A stretch of DNA of 64,000 nucleotides from an uncultured Arenicella sp. (GTDB lineage Bacteria > Pseudomonadota > Gammaproteobacteria > Arenicellales > Arenicellaceae): assembly GCA_947499305.1 (NCBI GenBank), contig CANMNN010000009.1, forward strand, positions 60,990 to 124,989, given 5' to 3'. The notes under the pieces are model-generated. The model searched no databases. It had not been told where the DNA came from and saw only the letters and a list, made by a program, of their open reading frames with translations. Position numbers and translations under genes: made by a program. Below are positions 62,962 to 64,000 of the stretch, one piece after another (position 1 is the first letter of the stretch; each line of letters begins with the position of its first letter).

Positions 62962-62996
62962 AGCGCTGTTGCAGCTTTAGCAACCGGCGCTTTTTT
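62962..62996 (+). terminator. Terminator-like hairpin inside the tRNA cluster
   Basis: AGCGC...GTTGC pairs with GCAAC...GCGCT (mismatches at the junction), followed by TTTTTT. It separates the Thr-Tyr-Gly tRNAs from tRNA-Thr(GGT)-tuf. Confidence 0.6.
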
Positions 62997-63040
62997 GCTT
63001 TTTAGCGGTTGTGCTTAGCTTTTGAGTGCGATCGTAGAAA

Positions 63041-63115
63041 GCCCACGTAGCTCAGGGGTAGAGCACTCCCTTGGTAAGGGAGAGGCCATCGGTTCAATTC
63101 CGATCGTGGGCACCA
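63041..63115 (+). tRNA. tRNA-Thr (GGT)
   Basis: 75 bases. Acceptor GCCCACG/CGTGGGC, anticodon GGT in TTGGTAA, T-arm GGTTCAATTCC, encoded CCA. It precedes tuf by about 245 bases, as in many gammaproteobacteria. Confidence 0.96.
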
Positions 63116-63360
63116 TTTCAGTTTAAGTTCGCGTGGCGAGCTTAAAGGCCGCAGGCGTCATGGCTTCTGTTGGGTCTTGGCTGAGGTGGGAAAGATTTGT
63201 TGTTGGGTTCTGTCATTAAGTTGTCATTGGATTCTGCGATAAGGCATTACTCATAATGAGTTATGCAAAATGATTGCCGATTGGTTGTTGTCTTAAGTGG
63301 TGACGTATCGGTATCGATTAAGTTGGTAATTGTTTAACAAATTAAGTTTAGGTAGAAATC

Positions 63361-64000
63361 ATGTCTAAGGAAAAATTCGAAAGAACCAAGCCGCATGTCA
63401 ATGTAGGTACTATCGGTCACGTTGACCACGGTAAAACTACATTGACCGCTGCTATTACAAAATGTTTGTCAGAAGCATACGGCGGTGAAGCTGTAGATTT
63501 CGCAAACATCGACAACGCTCCAGAAGAGCGCGAGCGTGGCATCACAATTTCAACGGCTCACGTTGAATACGAAACAGAAGGTCGCCACTACGCACACGTA
63601 GATTGCCCAGGTCACGCCGATTATGTAAAGAACATGATCACTGGCGCGGCTCAAATGGACGGCGCTATCCTAGTATGTTCAGCAGCTGATGGCCCAATGC
63701 CACAGACTCGTGAGCACATCCTTCTTGCTCGCCAAGTAGGTGTTCCGTACATTGTTGTGTTCTTGAACAAAGCTGACATGGTTGACGACGAAGAGTTGCT
63801 AGAACTAGTGGAAATGGAAGTTCGTGAACTTCTTGATACTTATGAGTTCCCAGGTGATGACACGCCAATCGTTATTGGTTCAGCGTTGAAAGCAATCGAA
63901 GGCGAAGCGCAATACGTTGAGAGAATCATCGAATTGGGTAAAGTTCTTGATTCGTATATCCCAGAGCCAGAGCGTGCGATCGACGGTGCATTCATTATGC
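63361..64000 (+). CDS. tuf: Elongation factor Tu (partial, runs off the window)
   Basis: The first 213 codons of EF-Tu; the frame is open to the end of the window. The G1 motif is GHVDHGKTT at residues 19-27, G2 is RGITIS near 59, G3 is DCPGHADY near 81 and G4 is NKADMV near 136. It carries aminoacyl-tRNA to the ribosome as a GTP complex. AGGT lies a few bases before the ATG. It follows the tRNA cluster, the tufB position in gammaproteobacteria, so this copy is the tufB-type one. A second tuf copy elsewhere is likely but not visible. Confidence 0.97.
   Translation, partial: MSKEKFERTKPHVNVGTIGHVDHGKTTLTAAITKCLSEAYGGEAVDFANIDNAPEERERGITISTAHVEYETEGRHYAHVDCPGHADYVKNMITGAAQMDGAILVCSAADGPMPQTREHILLARQVGVPYIVVFLNKADMVDDEELLELVEMEVRELLDTYEFPGDDTPIVIGSALKAIEGEAQYVERIIELGKVLDSYIPEPERAIDGAFIM

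Overview
The window looks like chromosome from a marine-type, aerobic gammaproteobacterium. Several conserved gammaproteobacterial neighbourhoods are present and resemble their arrangement in Pseudomonas: yggS-proC-yggT-metX-metW beside pilT-pilU; gshB-tonB-ruvX-pyrB; and birA-coaX-SPOR followed by a tRNA cluster (Thr-Tyr-Gly-Thr) and tuf. Large TonB-dependent receptors, sodium-coupled transporters (AgcS, NhaC, SLC13) and flavin-dependent halogenase homologues suggest a seawater heterotroph. I cannot fix the genus. No phage, insertion sequence, CRISPR array or rRNA gene was seen.

Layout. 1-5.4 kb: a DCC-type thiol oxidoreductase, an LpxO-like lipid A hydroxylase, a pair made of an Fe/2-oxoglutarate dioxygenase and an iodotyrosine-deiodinase-like flavoprotein, a CsgG-like secreted protein and a small secreted protein. 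5.4-8.6 kb: trmJ, hexR and gap. 9-22 kb: a maltodextrin/alpha-glucan locus (cytoplasmic alpha-glucosidase, exported GH13 amylase, TonB receptor, two halogenase-family flavoproteins, MFS sugar symporter, LacI regulator). 22-30 kb: glucose uptake and the complete Entner-Doudoroff entry route (glucose permease, glk, zwf-pgl-edd-eda). 31-37.5 kb: AgcS symporter, second TonB receptor, NhaC antiporter. 37.5-51.5 kb: housekeeping clusters plus a degenerate M20 peptidase homologue and a two-domain secreted protein. 51.6-59.6 kb: SLC13 carrier, small lipoprotein, phosphate-type porin behind a Pho box, ybiT, a hydrolase, an M48-TerB protein and a PAPS-reductase-like protein. 59.6-64 kb: birA-coaX-SPOR, four tRNAs, and tuf running off the end.

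How it fits together. External alpha-glucans would enter by the TonB receptor (14.8 kb), be cut in the periplasm by the exported amylase (11.1 kb), cross the inner membrane by the MFS carrier (19.5 kb) and be split to glucose by the cytoplasmic alpha-glucosidase (9 kb). Glucose, also taken up by the FHS permease (22.3 kb), would be phosphorylated by Glk and pass through Zwf, Pgl, Edd and Eda to pyruvate and glyceraldehyde-3-phosphate, which Gap oxidises. Two operator families seem to tie this together. A LacI-type motif built on TACGTA occurs five times and only in the alpha-glucan locus. HexR-like 15-bp sites lie in front of hexR/gap, the LacI gene/permease pair, and glk/zwf. The most puzzling parts are the two catalytically intact halogenase homologues embedded in the sugar locus, and the deiodinase-like enzyme paired with a 2-oxoglutarate dioxygenase.
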